DNA of 64,000 nt from Endozoicomonas euniceicola (GCF_025562755.1 NZ_CP103300.1:1302001-1366000); one strand, 5' to 3'. Positions 17,612 through 27,676 are shown, numbered from the stretch's first letter. Notes: generated from the letters alone by a model not told the origin. Translations and numbers: made by a program.

Positions 17612-19801
17612 CTAATCCCTTTCCTCAATGATCACCAGACTATGCCCTTCCACAAGGTGCCAGCCTCGGGTTAACAACACTTCCTGAGTGAATGGTTTAG
17701 CCCCGGCGGTGTCCATAAGGGTGAACCAGTAATTCTGACTATGTCGGTTAGCAAAAATAAACCGTCGGTTAACTTTTTCGTTATTCATCAGAATGTACAG
17801 CGCCCCTGCGTTCGGGTCTGATTCTGATGCCATTATTTTCAGGACAAGACAGCCGCCTTGAACCTGACCCAGCTGATGTTCATTTAACAGCGCACCCTGT
17901 CGATCCATCCAGCAGATACTTTTTCGACCACCATAGCTCTGTAGCAATGGGTGTTTTTTACGCAGTGCAATTAAACCGGCGGTAAAAGCCTGCAGGTCTT
18001 TTGCCATCCAGACCGACTCATCTTCCTGCCAGGACCAGTCAAGCCATGACAATTTCGAATCCTGACAGTAGGCATTGTTATTGCCATCCTGAGTGTTGCC
18101 AAACTCGTCCCCGGCCATAATCATTGGCGTGCCTCTGGACAGCATCAAAGTAGCCAGCATATTACGCTTCGCCCGCTGTCGTCTGGCCAGAACCGGTGAA
18201 TGCGTCGTATGCCCTTCCACACCATAGTTACAGGAGTAGTTGTGGGCATCGCCATCACGATTGTGTTCACCGTTGGCAAGATTATGCCGGTGTTCGTACG
18301 ACACCAGGTCATTCAGCGTGAACCCGTCGTGACTGCAAATGTAATTAATACTACCGATGGGTCGATGGTTGCCAAAGATATCCACAGACCCCACCATACG
18401 CCAGCCAATATCAGCAACACGATGGTCGTCGCCGCGCCAGAACGAGCGAATGCCATCACGGTAGCGGTCATTCCACTCCTGCCATTCACGGGGGAAACCT
18501 GCCAGGCGGTAGCCTTCGGGGCCAATATCCCAGGGCTCCGCAATCATCTTGCACTGTGACAGCACCGGGTCCTGGTAAATGGCCTGAAAGAAGGCGCTGT
18601 CACTGCGGAAAACCCGTCCCTGCCGGGCCATGGTGGGTGCCAGATCAAAACGGAAACCGTCAATCTGGTATTCTTCGACCCAGCTGCGCAGGGCATCCAT
18701 GGTCAGCTTCAGGGTCTGCGGACAATCAAAGTTCATGGTATTGCCACAGCCGGTATAGTTGGCGCTATCGATCTTTTTATGACCACGGCCATCTACGGTC
18801 TCGTCAACGAGATAGTAATCCCGCTCACTCAACCCCCGCAGACTAAGGCTCGGGCCACCGTGACCACTCTCACAGGTATGGTTAAAGACCACATCCATAA
18901 TCACTTCAATGCCCGCACGGTGGAGCTCCCTGATCATGGTTTTCATCTCGGTAACCGGGTCATCAACCGCCAGTGAAGGTTCCGGCGCCATCAGACAAAG
19001 CGGGTTATAGCCCCAGTAATTGCTCAACCCCATGTTATCCAGACGTTCTTCACTGACCCGGGAAGTTACAGGCAACAACTCAACCGCCGTCACCCCCAGC
19101 TGTTGCAGATAAGCGACAGATGCTGGATGACTTAAACCCAGGTAAGTACCGCGGAGCTGTTCGGGAATGGCTTTATTCTGTATGGAAAAACCTTTGACGT
19201 GCAGCTCATAGATAATACTATCGGTGCGGCTGGTGCCTGGCTTGCTCACCTTCTGCCAGTCAAACTCGCGCTCCCTGACCACACTTCTTGGCATAACACC
19301 GGCGCTGTCAATCTCACTGATTTTCCAGGCACCGGTTGATTTGGAGATAGAATAATCAAACAGTGCCGGATGCCAGCTGACTTCTCCCCTGACTTCACGA
19401 CTGTAAGGATCAAGCAGAAACTTACGATTGTTAAAGCGGGGGCTGAGATCCGGGTGCCACTGCCCATCGGCGCGATAGCCATAGCATTGGCCAGCGCCGA
19501 TACTGGCAACGAACAGATGCCATACTCCCATGGCTGAAGGCAGCATCGCTAAGCGAGTCTCCTGATTTTTCTGGTTGAAAAGGCAGAGCTCGACCCCCTG
19601 GGCCTGAGGCGCATACACCGCAAAATTAACGCCGTCAGCCTGTTCTGCAGAAGCCGTTAAAAGACTCTGTACACCCTGTTTCATCAAAGTTGCTCCCTGC
19701 AACTCTGGACGTCCGGGAGCCGTCTCATAACTCACAGCGCTGGTTTGACCCGCCGCGTTTGGAAGAAGTTTGTTTTTTTCAGTCATTGTAAAAAAGTGCA
19801 C
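17612..19801 (-). CDS. glgX: glycogen debranching enzyme GlgX, copy 2
   Basis: A 729-residue GH13 isoamylase-type debranching enzyme, diverged paralogue of 1880-4039. Seen: CBM48-like N-terminal domain, DVVFNHTCESG, DGFRFDLAPTMARQ (nucleophile Asp), MIAEPWDIGPEGY (acid/base Glu), SHDGFTLNDLVSYEHRHN and MAGDEFGNTQDGNNNAYCQ. About 35 residues precede the point where copy 1 aligns. Start is uncertain: GTG 19801 or ATG 19786, neither with a good ribosome site. It lies downstream of glgB2 in the same direction across a heptamer-repeat spacer, and its 3' end adjoins the IS605-type left end. Confidence 0.93.
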   Translation of the reverse strand: MHFFTMTEKNKLLPNAAGQTSAVSYETAPGRPELQGATLMKQGVQSLLTASAEQADGVNFAVYAPQAQGVELCLFNQKNQETRLAMLPSAMGVWHLFVASIGAGQCYGYRADGQWHPDLSPRFNNRKFLLDPYSREVRGEVSWHPALFDYSISKSTGAWKISEIDSAGVMPRSVVREREFDWQKVSKPGTSRTDSIIYELHVKGFSIQNKAIPEQLRGTYLGLSHPASVAYLQQLGVTAVELLPVTSRVSEERLDNMGLSNYWGYNPLCLMAPEPSLAVDDPVTEMKTMIRELHRAGIEVIMDVVFNHTCESGHGGPSLSLRGLSERDYYLVDETVDGRGHKKIDSANYTGCGNTMNFDCPQTLKLTMDALRSWVEEYQIDGFRFDLAPTMARQGRVFRSDSAFFQAIYQDPVLSQCKMIAEPWDIGPEGYRLAGFPREWQEWNDRYRDGIRSFWRGDDHRVADIGWRMVGSVDIFGNHRPIGSINYICSHDGFTLNDLVSYEHRHNLANGEHNRDGDAHNYSCNYGVEGHTTHSPVLARRQRAKRNMLATLMLSRGTPMIMAGDEFGNTQDGNNNAYCQDSKLSWLDWSWQEDESVWMAKDLQAFTAGLIALRKKHPLLQSYGGRKSICWMDRQGALLNEHQLGQVQGGCLVLKIMASESDPNAGALYILMNNEKVNRRFIFANRHSQNYWFTLMDTAGAKPFTQEVLLTRGWHLVEGHSLVIIEERD

Positions 19802-19851
19802 AGGCAGACCGTTTAGGATCGTCGCAATCAGAAATATACCGGGCTTTAGCT

Positions 19852-19982
19852 TTTAGCTCCTGGCTATTAGCTATTAGCTATTAGCTATTAGTTGCTCAAC
19901 AGCTAACGGCCAACAGCCAACGACCAACGGCCAACGGCCAACGGCCAACAGCCAACGGCCAACAGCCAACAGCCAACAGCGG
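19852..19982. repeat. heptamer-rich simple repeat between glgB2 and glgX2
   Basis: A run of TATTAGC-type heptamers (about 19863-19892) is followed by about a dozen GGCCAAC/AGCCAAC heptamers (about 19905-19980). The left and right parts are roughly complementary in type (GCT-rich versus AGC-rich), so the transcript could fold back. The same repeat style recurs at 51436-51533. No gene is seen in it. Confidence 0.8.
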
Positions 19983-20019
19983 TATATTCTAAGCTTCATC
20001 TCCCCTTACTATCTGCATA

Positions 20020-22272
20020 TCAATAATCAGGAATTAAGAAAACTGCCGCCAGAGGTGGCAACGTTAACACCAACGATTGTTCATAACCATGAGCTTCGAC
20101 AAACTCTGTCGATAAACTACCTGCATTAATCACGCCACTGCCACCATAACAGGAACCATCGGTATTAATCAGTTCATACCAGGGCCCCACCTTCGGCACG
20201 CCAACCCGGTAGTGATGACGAACTTCGGGAGTAAAGTTACAGACCACCAGAATGGGGGGCTGACTCCCCCCCCGACGAAGAAAAGCATAGACACTCTGTT
20301 CAGTATCATCGCCAATAACCCAGCAGAATCCCCGGGTGTCATAGTCCGACTGATGCAAAGCCGGGTACTTGCGATACAACCTGTTCAAATCTCTGACTAA
20401 CTGCTGCAAGCCCCGACTGTAATTGCCCCGTTCACTCTTTTCAGCTAACAACGGCCAGTCCAGCTGACCATCATGGTTCCACTCAGTCAGGCTGCCAATT
20501 TCTGCGCCCATAAACAGTAGTTTCTTGCCGGGATGGGCAAACATAAAACCGTAGTAAGCCCGTAAACTGGCAAAACGACGCCAGTCGTCTCCAGGCATTT
20601 TCCCCAACAGCGTACCTTTACCATGCACCACTTCATCATGGGACAGTGGCAGAATAAAATGTTCAGAGTAATGATATTCCATGCTGAACATCAGTTCCCC
20701 ATGGTGATAACGCCGGTACTGGGGTTCATGCTTCATATACTCCAGTGAGTCGTGCATCCAGCCCATATTCCACTTGTAGCCAAACCCCAGGCCATTCTCA
20801 TAAGTCGGCTTTGAAACACCCGGCCAGCTGGTAGACTCTTCGGCAATGGTGACAGCCTCAGGATAATGCCCATAAATGGTTTCATTCAGTCGTTTAAGAA
20901 AATCAACCGCTTCCAGGTGCTCATTGCCACCATGGACGTTCGGCTCCCATTCACCTTCTGACCGGGAGTAATCGAGATAAAGCATGGAGGCCACGGCATC
21001 GACCCGCAGACCATCAATATGAAAACAGTCCAGCCAGAACAGGGCATTACTGATCAGGAAATCACGCACCGCTGGCTTACCATAGTCGTATATATGCGTC
21101 TGCCAGTCAGGGTGCCAGCCCCGTCGTGGATCAGCGTATTCATACAAAGGCGTGCCATCAAAACGTCCCAGACCGTGTGGGTCCGAGGGAAAGTGCGCAG
21201 GCACCCAGTCCAGAATCACCCCAAGTCCACTCTGGTGACAACGATCAACCAGAGCCTTAAAGTCATCCGGTGAACCAAACCGGCTGGTTGGCGCATACAA
21301 ACCCACTGGCTGATACCCCCAGGAACCCGTGAAGGGATGCTCCATAGGCGGCAGTAGTTCTATATGTGTAAACCCTTGCTCAACCACATAAGGAATCAGT
21401 TCGTTAGCCAACTCCCGATAAGTCAGACAGCGCCCTTCGCTACCAAAACCACCGGAAGAACTCCCATCAAACGCCTGTTCCCTGCGCCACGACCCCAGAT
21501 GAACCTCATAAATACTCATGGGCTCATGCTGTTGCCCCTGATGCCGCCAGTCCTGATCCTGCCAGCGATAATGCTTCTGGTCATACACTATAGAGGCATT
21601 GCCGGGTGGCTGTTCCGCATAAAAACCATAAGGGTCTGACTTATGGGGCAGCAGCTCTCCACCGGCATTTCTTAATTCGAACTTATACAGATCACCAGTA
21701 CTTACGTGCGGTATAAACAGTCGCCAGATCCCATCATCACAACCCTGCATGGGATGCAGCCGGGCATCCCAGCCATTAAAGCTGCCGACGACTGCCACAC
21801 TACGGGCATGGGGTGCGTAAATCCGGAACATAACACCCTGAACATCCGGTCCGGGCACTGCTGGAATATTCACCAGCCGCGCGCCCATATAGCGATAAGA
21901 ACGATAGGGCTCAACAAACACCGGATTGAATACGTGATCACCAAACTGCCATGGGTCAATAAAGGTAAACGACTGATGTTCTTTACTTTGGATTTCCAGT
22001 CGATAACAACGCAGTGGACTGCTGGCATCCAGACCCAACACAAACAGACCACTGGCTACCTGCCGCATTTCCCCAACCCGTTCTTCGCTGACAAGGTTAA
22101 TCAGATGAACCGTCAGGGCATCGGGTCTCCAGACCCTGACCACTTTCCCTTTTCCGGGGGAATGGCTGCCGGGAGGCCCGGTAGTCACATCATGAATACC
22201 CAATAAATCAAATGGCCGGGAACAACATCCATCCTTGAGATCCTCAAGCAGAGACTCGATAGAATTTGTCAT
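20020..22272 (-). CDS. glgB: 1,4-alpha-glucan branching enzyme GlgB, copy 2
   Basis: A 750-residue paralogue of 7023-9221. Seen: tandem CBM48-like N-terminal modules, GSFNGWDARLHPM, DGLRVDAVASMLYLDYSR, TIAEESTSWPGVSKP and LSHDEVVHGKGTLLGKMPGDDW, ending PPLAAVFLIPDY. All catalytic acids are present. ATG at 22272 is taken as the start; the frame is open 7 codons more to TTG 22293. Neither has a clear ribosome site. It follows glgP by about 75 bases, so glgP-glgB2-glgX2 probably form one transcript, distinct in origin from the glgC-glgA-glgB1 group. Confidence 0.94.
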   Translation of the reverse strand: MTNSIESLLEDLKDGCCSRPFDLLGIHDVTTGPPGSHSPGKGKVVRVWRPDALTVHLINLVSEERVGEMRQVASGLFVLGLDASSPLRCYRLEIQSKEHQSFTFIDPWQFGDHVFNPVFVEPYRSYRYMGARLVNIPAVPGPDVQGVMFRIYAPHARSVAVVGSFNGWDARLHPMQGCDDGIWRLFIPHVSTGDLYKFELRNAGGELLPHKSDPYGFYAEQPPGNASIVYDQKHYRWQDQDWRHQGQQHEPMSIYEVHLGSWRREQAFDGSSSGGFGSEGRCLTYRELANELIPYVVEQGFTHIELLPPMEHPFTGSWGYQPVGLYAPTSRFGSPDDFKALVDRCHQSGLGVILDWVPAHFPSDPHGLGRFDGTPLYEYADPRRGWHPDWQTHIYDYGKPAVRDFLISNALFWLDCFHIDGLRVDAVASMLYLDYSRSEGEWEPNVHGGNEHLEAVDFLKRLNETIYGHYPEAVTIAEESTSWPGVSKPTYENGLGFGYKWNMGWMHDSLEYMKHEPQYRRYHHGELMFSMEYHYSEHFILPLSHDEVVHGKGTLLGKMPGDDWRRFASLRAYYGFMFAHPGKKLLFMGAEIGSLTEWNHDGQLDWPLLAEKSERGNYSRGLQQLVRDLNRLYRKYPALHQSDYDTRGFCWVIGDDTEQSVYAFLRRGGSQPPILVVCNFTPEVRHHYRVGVPKVGPWYELINTDGSCYGGSGVINAGSLSTEFVEAHGYEQSLVLTLPPLAAVFLIPDY

Positions 22273-22305
22273 GGCAGAAACAGAAGTGAACAAGAGAAAG
22301 GAGCA

Positions 22306-22337
22306 AGGTTTGCAGGGTCGTTAGACCCTACAAACCT
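22306..22337 (-). other. strong stem-loop between glgP and glgB2
   Basis: Arms 22306-22319 and 22324-22337 pair over about 14 positions with a 4-base loop, about 10 bases after the glgP stop. There is no T-run after it, so it looks more like an mRNA-stabilising or partially terminating hairpin than a full terminator. Confidence 0.55.
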
Positions 22338-22348
22338 CAGAAGGGAAA

Positions 22349-24817
22349 CTACGCCATATTCCAGATGGTTTTCGCGTAATCCGTAATGGAGCGGTCAGAA
22401 GAGAACTTACCCATGGAGGCAGAGTTGGTTATGGCAGTCTTCCACCACAGCTCCGGCTTCTTCCAGGTCTCAACAATCTTATCTTGAGCGTCGCTGTAAG
22501 ACTGGTAATCCGCCAGTGTCAGGAAGTAATCCCCACCCAGCAGCGAATCCACCAGCGGACGGAAGGCATCAGGTTCCTCAGGACACAGGTCGCCAGACGC
22601 CAGCCAGTCAATAACCGCTTTCAGTTCCGCGTTGCTGTCGTAGACATCTTTGGGGTTGTAACCACGATGACGCAGCTCAGCCACTTCTTCTACGGTCAGA
22701 CCAAAGATAAAGATATTGTCGTCGCCGACCTCTTCCGCAATCTCAACGTTAGCGCCATCCAGAGTACCCACAGTCAGGGCACCGTTCAGGGCAAACTTCA
22801 TATTACCAGTACCAGACGCCTCGAAACCGGCAGTAGAAATCTGCTCAGACACATCGGCCGCCGGGATAATTTTCTCAGCCAGGCTAACGCGATAGTTAGG
22901 CAGGAAAACCACCTTCAGCTTGTCTTTAATACGACGGTCGTTGTTTACACGCTCAGCAACACGGTTAATGGCATGGATAATGGTTTTAGCCACTTTATAA
23001 CCAGGCGCAGCCTTGGCAGCAAAAATAAACACCCGCTGTGGTACGTCCAGGTCCGGATTTTCCAGCAGACGACGGTACAGAGCCATGATGTGCAGCAGGT
23101 TCAGCTGCTGACGCTTGTACTCATGCAGGCGTTTGATCTGCACATCAAAGATAGCATCCGGACTGATTTCAACATTGCACAGCTCTTTCACCTCGGCGGC
23201 AAAACGAACCTTGTTGTTGCGCTTGATGGCTGCAAACTTTTTCTGGAACGCAGGGTCATCGGCATAGGCATTGATGGCATCCAGTCTGGTCAGGTCTTTG
23301 CGCCAGTCGACTTCACCGACCTTGCCAATGGTTTCATCAATCAGCAGGGCTAATTCAGGGTTACAGTAATCCACCCAGCGACGAGGAGTCACGCCGTTGG
23401 TGACGTTCACCAGCTTGTCCGGCCACATTTCATTGAATTCCGGGAACAGCGAGCTTTTCACCAGGCTGGTGTGCAGCGCCGCTACGCCATTGACTTTATG
23501 GCTACCCACAACAGACAGGTACGCCATACGAACCATCTGCTGACCTCCGGGACGCTCAGGCTCCTCGATAATAGACAGGCGACGTTTCATGTTGTTATCA
23601 CCCGGCCACTGGGCTTCCACTTCCGTATGCAGGAAGTGGTAGTTGATCATGTGAATGATCTGCATGTGGCGAGGCAGCACTTTATTAATCAGGTTCTGCG
23701 GCCATTTTTCCAGCGCTTCCGGCAACAGGGTATGGTTGGTGTAAGCGAACACCTCACGACAGATAGACAGCGCCTTGCTGAAAACAATGTCTTCCTCGTC
23801 CATCAGGATACGCATCAGCTCTGGCACAGCAATCGCCGGATGAGTGTCGTTCAGCTGAATGGCTACTTTTTCAGCGAAGCCATCCCAGTTGTCACCGTTT
23901 TCACGCTTGTAACGGGCAATCAGGTCAGCAATGGAACAGGCGACAAAGAAATACTGTTGAATCAGGCGCAGCTCTTTACCGGCTGGGTGGTTGTCGTTTG
24001 GATACAACACCTGGCTAACGTTTTCAGCCTGAATCTCTCCAGACCGGGACTCCTGATAACGGCCTTCGTCGAAACTGGACAGGTCAAAACCTTCTGCCGC
24101 ACGACTCTCCCACAGGCGCAGCGTGTTCACCGTATCCGTACCATAACCGGTCACCGGCACATCCCAGGGCATACCCAGAATTTCCTGAGTATCTTCCCAG
24201 GCTGCCTTGCCAGCCCGCTCTGTTACCCGACCATACAGTTTTATCCGTTGTTTGCGTTTAGGACGTTCGATACCCCACGGGCAGGACTCTTCCCTCCAGG
24301 CATCCGGGCTTTCTGTCTGCTTACCACCAGCAAAGCCCTGCTTGAACAGACCAAAACGGTAGTTAATACCATAACCGAAGGCTGGCAGGTCCAGAGTCGT
24401 CAGCGAATCCATGAAGCAGGCTGCCAGCCGACCCAGGCCACCATTACCCAGGGCCGGATCGGTTTCATGTTCCAGAACGTCGGTCAGGTTGACGCCGAGG
24501 TTCGCCATGGCTTCTTCAGCCTGATGGTAAATACCCAGGTTATGCAGGTTGTTCCCCAGCAAACGGCCAACGAGGAACTCTAAAGACAGGTAGTAAACCC
24601 GACGTGCTTTTTCATCACGCTCTTTGTGTCGGGTTTTGCGAATTAAGTCCAGACCCAGCTCGCGAACGACCAGGCTCAGTGCTTCCCAGTATTCAGCGGG
24701 ACCGGCCTCTTCCTGGTCAACACCCAGTGATTGCTGCAAGTGACGCTTGATGCTTTCGGCCAGCTGGTCGGAATCAAGTTTTTTAGCAGCATACTGCTCA
24801 GTCTTGTTTACGCTCAT
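22349..24817 (-). CDS. glgP: glycogen/maltodextrin phosphorylase
   Basis: An 822-residue GT35 phosphorylase (E. coli GlgP 815) that releases glucose-1-P from non-reducing ends of alpha-1,4-glucan. Seen: YYLSLEFLVGRLLGNNL, the NGGLGRLAACFMDSL region, QLNDTHPAIAVPELMRIL, RIHEYKRQQLN-type (RLHEYKRQQLNLLH) and the PLP loop EASGTGNMKFALNGALTVGTLDGANVEI-like segment containing the PLP lysine. ATG at 24817 is preferred over TTG 24841. It is first in the minus-strand glycogen series and has a LacI-type operator-like box about 130 bases upstream, shared with the maltose genes, so it may act on maltodextrin too. Confidence 0.95.
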   Translation of the reverse strand: MSVNKTEQYAAKKLDSDQLAESIKRHLQQSLGVDQEEAGPAEYWEALSLVVRELGLDLIRKTRHKERDEKARRVYYLSLEFLVGRLLGNNLHNLGIYHQAEEAMANLGVNLTDVLEHETDPALGNGGLGRLAACFMDSLTTLDLPAFGYGINYRFGLFKQGFAGGKQTESPDAWREESCPWGIERPKRKQRIKLYGRVTERAGKAAWEDTQEILGMPWDVPVTGYGTDTVNTLRLWESRAAEGFDLSSFDEGRYQESRSGEIQAENVSQVLYPNDNHPAGKELRLIQQYFFVACSIADLIARYKRENGDNWDGFAEKVAIQLNDTHPAIAVPELMRILMDEEDIVFSKALSICREVFAYTNHTLLPEALEKWPQNLINKVLPRHMQIIHMINYHFLHTEVEAQWPGDNNMKRRLSIIEEPERPGGQQMVRMAYLSVVGSHKVNGVAALHTSLVKSSLFPEFNEMWPDKLVNVTNGVTPRRWVDYCNPELALLIDETIGKVGEVDWRKDLTRLDAINAYADDPAFQKKFAAIKRNNKVRFAAEVKELCNVEISPDAIFDVQIKRLHEYKRQQLNLLHIMALYRRLLENPDLDVPQRVFIFAAKAAPGYKVAKTIIHAINRVAERVNNDRRIKDKLKVVFLPNYRVSLAEKIIPAADVSEQISTAGFEASGTGNMKFALNGALTVGTLDGANVEIAEEVGDDNIFIFGLTVEEVAELRHRGYNPKDVYDSNAELKAVIDWLASGDLCPEEPDAFRPLVDSLLGGDYFLTLADYQSYSDAQDKIVETWKKPELWWKTAITNSASMGKFSSDRSITDYAKTIWNMA

Positions 24818-24948
24818 GGCATCCCACTCTCTGTTTCTCAAAAACGTGATCGCATGACCTGAGGTTCATTATAATTCTGATTTCGGATCATTACGCATTT
24901 GTTCTAAATTATTCTTTGCGGGAACCAGTATTTAAAGCTTTAATTGTT

Positions 24949-24962
24949 TGTAAACGATTTCA
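24949..24962. promoter_or_regulatory. LacI-type operator-like box upstream of glgP
   Basis: TGTAAACGATTTCA, palindromic at 10 of 14 positions around a central CG. It lies 132 bases before the glgP ATG. It matches the boxes at 29160, 31495 and 39024 in form and distance. Which regulator binds is inference. Confidence 0.5.
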
Positions 24963-25011
24963 GCCTACAGAGTCTTCATCCTACTTAAGCGACAGCGTAA
25001 ATATATATCAG

Positions 25012-27366
25012 TCAGGCTGAAGAATTATCAAAGCTTTTCAGCTGTTTTCTCAGCAGAAGTCCAATGTCTTCTACTTTCATGGTTTTTTCGAGTATCTGGT
25101 ATAACAGCTCCGCCAGCTTCCGGAACGCACCGCCTCCCTGAGATGACACCAATATTGCCCGAATCACGGTGCTGAGATTTTCCGGGTCATATTGAGAGCT
25201 ACGCTGAACCCAGGGGTCGTCAGCCCTGAAACGCTCATTCAACTGTAAAATCTGCTCTGTTGATAACAAGCCTGATAACTGATCCATGGCCTGACTATTT
25301 AACGGTTCTGAGCTGGCATTTTCCACACGGTTATTCAAAAGAAAATGCTCTATCTCTCCGATAACCTGGTCTCTGGCAGATTGCGTAAAAAAAGGGTTGC
25401 TGCCGGTTTCGGGTGACGAAGCTTCTGAGGTCGCGGGTCTGTCCTGACTGACTGGTGAAGAGATCACCATGCGACCAAGCAGCGTGTCTATATTTACTGA
25501 CGGGATTTCAGTAACGGCCTCTTTGATTCTATTAACAGCCTCTCTCATACCCTCACCTAAAACGTGATTCAAAGCTTGCACTAAATCCCGGGTATTACCT
25601 TTCTTTTCAAGGAACTTAATTACCAGAAACTCTAGTCTTTCGTACTGTCCTTCAAGCTGATACCACTGACCTGAGACAAGCCTGTCTGACAGCTGGTCAA
25701 TTTGCTCATTGCCAAGAATTTCTGAGAGAATTTTTATGATATCCCTTCCTTTGCCTGTAAAAAACTTTTGGCCTTGCTCTGGTTTAAGAAATTTCTCAAG
25801 CAGACTGACCGGTATACCTTCATTATTCTTGCTCTTTGTTGTTATTCCCATTTTTTTAAGTTCATTTTCTATCCTTGTCTGACGGTTTAGTTTTGCAAGA
25901 TTAATAATATCATGCTGATTTTGATATATCGTTTCTTTTGCTCCCTTCAGTGGTTTTATACCAGCACTGGCTGCGTTATCAACCAGCCTTTGAATACTGA
26001 CAAGCATCTGACCACCTTCCGGGTTGTTTAACCAGACCAGATTAGCCAGTAGACTTTCTATTATTTTTTTAAGGTCATCATGACTTCGTTGTAAAACGTT
26101 AGCGTTAATAGTTTCAGTATGACTATTTAGCTGATTCAACAGATCGTCTCTGTTCGTGCCGTTTTTTAAGTTCAGCTCAAGAAGGCTTCCCAACTGAATC
26201 AGCATATTATTCATAAATATCTCATCACTCTCGCTAGCAACCGAGTGCCGCAAGTAGTCAATGACACGCACCAGGCAATTAATAAACTCTTCAGGCGTTT
26301 CACCCGGTATAAAGAGATAAGCCAGCAAAGCCCTCAGTACTATTAATAGTTGGTCCAGTCCGTCTACATGGTGAGGAATAACACCCCATACAGAATTCAT
26401 ATGACCTGACAGCTTATTTTTCTTGCCATCGTCATCTTCGTCATCCCTTCCACTCCCTCCACTCCCCCCTGATAAGCGATTGCCCTGTGTGCGCCTTAAA
26501 GACCCCCAGCCTCTCAGTTTCTTTCTGGGCGGTTCACCGCCTGTCTGACCTTTTCTTTTGTCACTCTTATCTCCGTTTCCCGTCTCAGTCTTTAAAAAAC
26601 TAAGCCAGTCGTCATTCATCGCCAGGTAACCTGTTTCGCCCAACGCATTGGATGAAAAGTCAGAAACAATGCCAGTAAAATTATCCTTTGCAATATCACC
26701 ATTCGCTATACCACCAGTCACAGCACTGTGTACAAAGATGACATCTGACAGTTGACTATTATTTTGTAAATGAACCCACTCTTTTTGCCGACGATAACTA
26801 CCCGTCACAGGCACAATAATTATTTTATTTAGTTTAACTTCGTCCTGCTGATACCAGCCGTCAGCCACAATATACCCCAGTGAGCTACGTTCTAATGAGA
26901 CAGCAAAAGAGTGGCTATACTTCGCCCTCCCGGATAGATACCGGAATAAAGAAAAACGTTCCTTCGTTTCGCGATTTACTTCTAAGCCAGATAGTTCAGC
27001 GACGAGTGTCTGACTGGCTAAACGAATAGTGTCAGAAATAAAGTAAATACCTGGCTGCGCATAAAAGACGCAGGGAGCTTCCACATTATTGATAAGTTCG
27101 GACAGATCACCCGACTGTGGCGTAAAATGCATAAAGCATGAATAAGATACTGCCTGAGAAAGTAATGGAATGTATGGATTAACAGGAAGCGTATTGTATG
27201 AACGATCTCTGCTTTCTGGATAAGAAACGATTGACTGTAATTTTATATCCAGCCAATTTTGGAAATACCCGTTATCACTTCTCCATAAAACATCCATTTT
27301 ATCCCATGCCATACTACTCATTGAAAAAATGAGTAAACATACAGGCAATAAAACAATCGCAAACAA
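25012..27366 (-). CDS. large secreted protein of unknown family, multi-module
   Basis: 784 residues, not recognised. An N-terminal signal peptide (hydrophobic to about residue 20) leads into a part (about 60-250) whose CVFYAQPGIYFISDTIRL stretch recalls the opening of parallel beta-helix proteins. A charged linker (about 260-320) holds a basic PPRKKLR and an acidic RDDEDDDGKK tract. The rest (about 325-784) is alpha-helical and contains a visible internal repeat: ILSEILGNEQIDQLSDRL (about 546-563) against LSGLLSTEQILQLNERF (about 697-713), each followed by a Trp and a Tyr-containing segment. The start is TTG at 27366, chosen because it completes the signal peptide. Its base composition is A+T-rich. 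Export is well supported, function is not. Confidence 0.7.
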   Translation of the reverse strand: MFAIVLLPVCLLIFSMSSMAWDKMDVLWRSDNGYFQNWLDIKLQSIVSYPESRDRSYNTLPVNPYIPLLSQAVSYSCFMHFTPQSGDLSELINNVEAPCVFYAQPGIYFISDTIRLASQTLVAELSGLEVNRETKERFSLFRYLSGRAKYSHSFAVSLERSSLGYIVADGWYQQDEVKLNKIIIVPVTGSYRRQKEWVHLQNNSQLSDVIFVHSAVTGGIANGDIAKDNFTGIVSDFSSNALGETGYLAMNDDWLSFLKTETGNGDKSDKRKGQTGGEPPRKKLRGWGSLRRTQGNRLSGGSGGSGRDDEDDDGKKNKLSGHMNSVWGVIPHHVDGLDQLLIVLRALLAYLFIPGETPEEFINCLVRVIDYLRHSVASESDEIFMNNMLIQLGSLLELNLKNGTNRDDLLNQLNSHTETINANVLQRSHDDLKKIIESLLANLVWLNNPEGGQMLVSIQRLVDNAASAGIKPLKGAKETIYQNQHDIINLAKLNRQTRIENELKKMGITTKSKNNEGIPVSLLEKFLKPEQGQKFFTGKGRDIIKILSEILGNEQIDQLSDRLVSGQWYQLEGQYERLEFLVIKFLEKKGNTRDLVQALNHVLGEGMREAVNRIKEAVTEIPSVNIDTLLGRMVISSPVSQDRPATSEASSPETGSNPFFTQSARDQVIGEIEHFLLNNRVENASSEPLNSQAMDQLSGLLSTEQILQLNERFRADDPWVQRSSQYDPENLSTVIRAILVSSQGGGAFRKLAELLYQILEKTMKVEDIGLLLRKQLKSFDNSSA

Positions 27367-27540
27367 CAGCTTTACCCCATTTAAAATTTATGTTTTTAGA
27401 GAATAAATAAAATTGAGTCATCAGGGTTTATCTAATGAATAATGCCTGAATCAAAGCATCAGAAATACTAGCCTATAAAACCTGACCTGTTGCGTTATTT
27501 TGTGAATGATTACTGAAGTCCGGGGATAAAACAATGGCGT

Positions 27541-27570
27541 AAAAAAAAGCCGGTACTGAATAGCACCGGC
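27541..27570 (-). terminator. rho-independent terminator of lamB1
   Basis: On the minus strand GCCGGT (10-base loop) ACCGGC is followed by eight T residues. It lies about 115 bases past the lamB1 stop, after the palindrome at 27647. Confidence 0.85.
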
Positions 27571-27646
27571 AAATCATGAAATATCTATATAGCCACTCAC
27601 ACATAAAGCCAGTCGGGAATTCAATTCCACTGACTTGAAAGAGGTT

Positions 27647-27676
27647 CCTGAAAAGGAGGCGCGCCTCCTTTTCAGG
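27647..27676. repeat. perfect 30-bp palindrome after lamB1
   Basis: Every one of the 15 positions on each side of the centre (GGCGCGCC) is complementary. It begins 8 bases past the lamB1 stop. It can form a hairpin in RNA from either strand but has no T-run, so it may protect the lamB1 mRNA 3' end. Confidence 0.8.

Noticed and set aside
23471..24583. 370-codon plus-strand frame opposite glgP
   Set aside because: Antisense shadow of glgP, no domain and no ribosome site.
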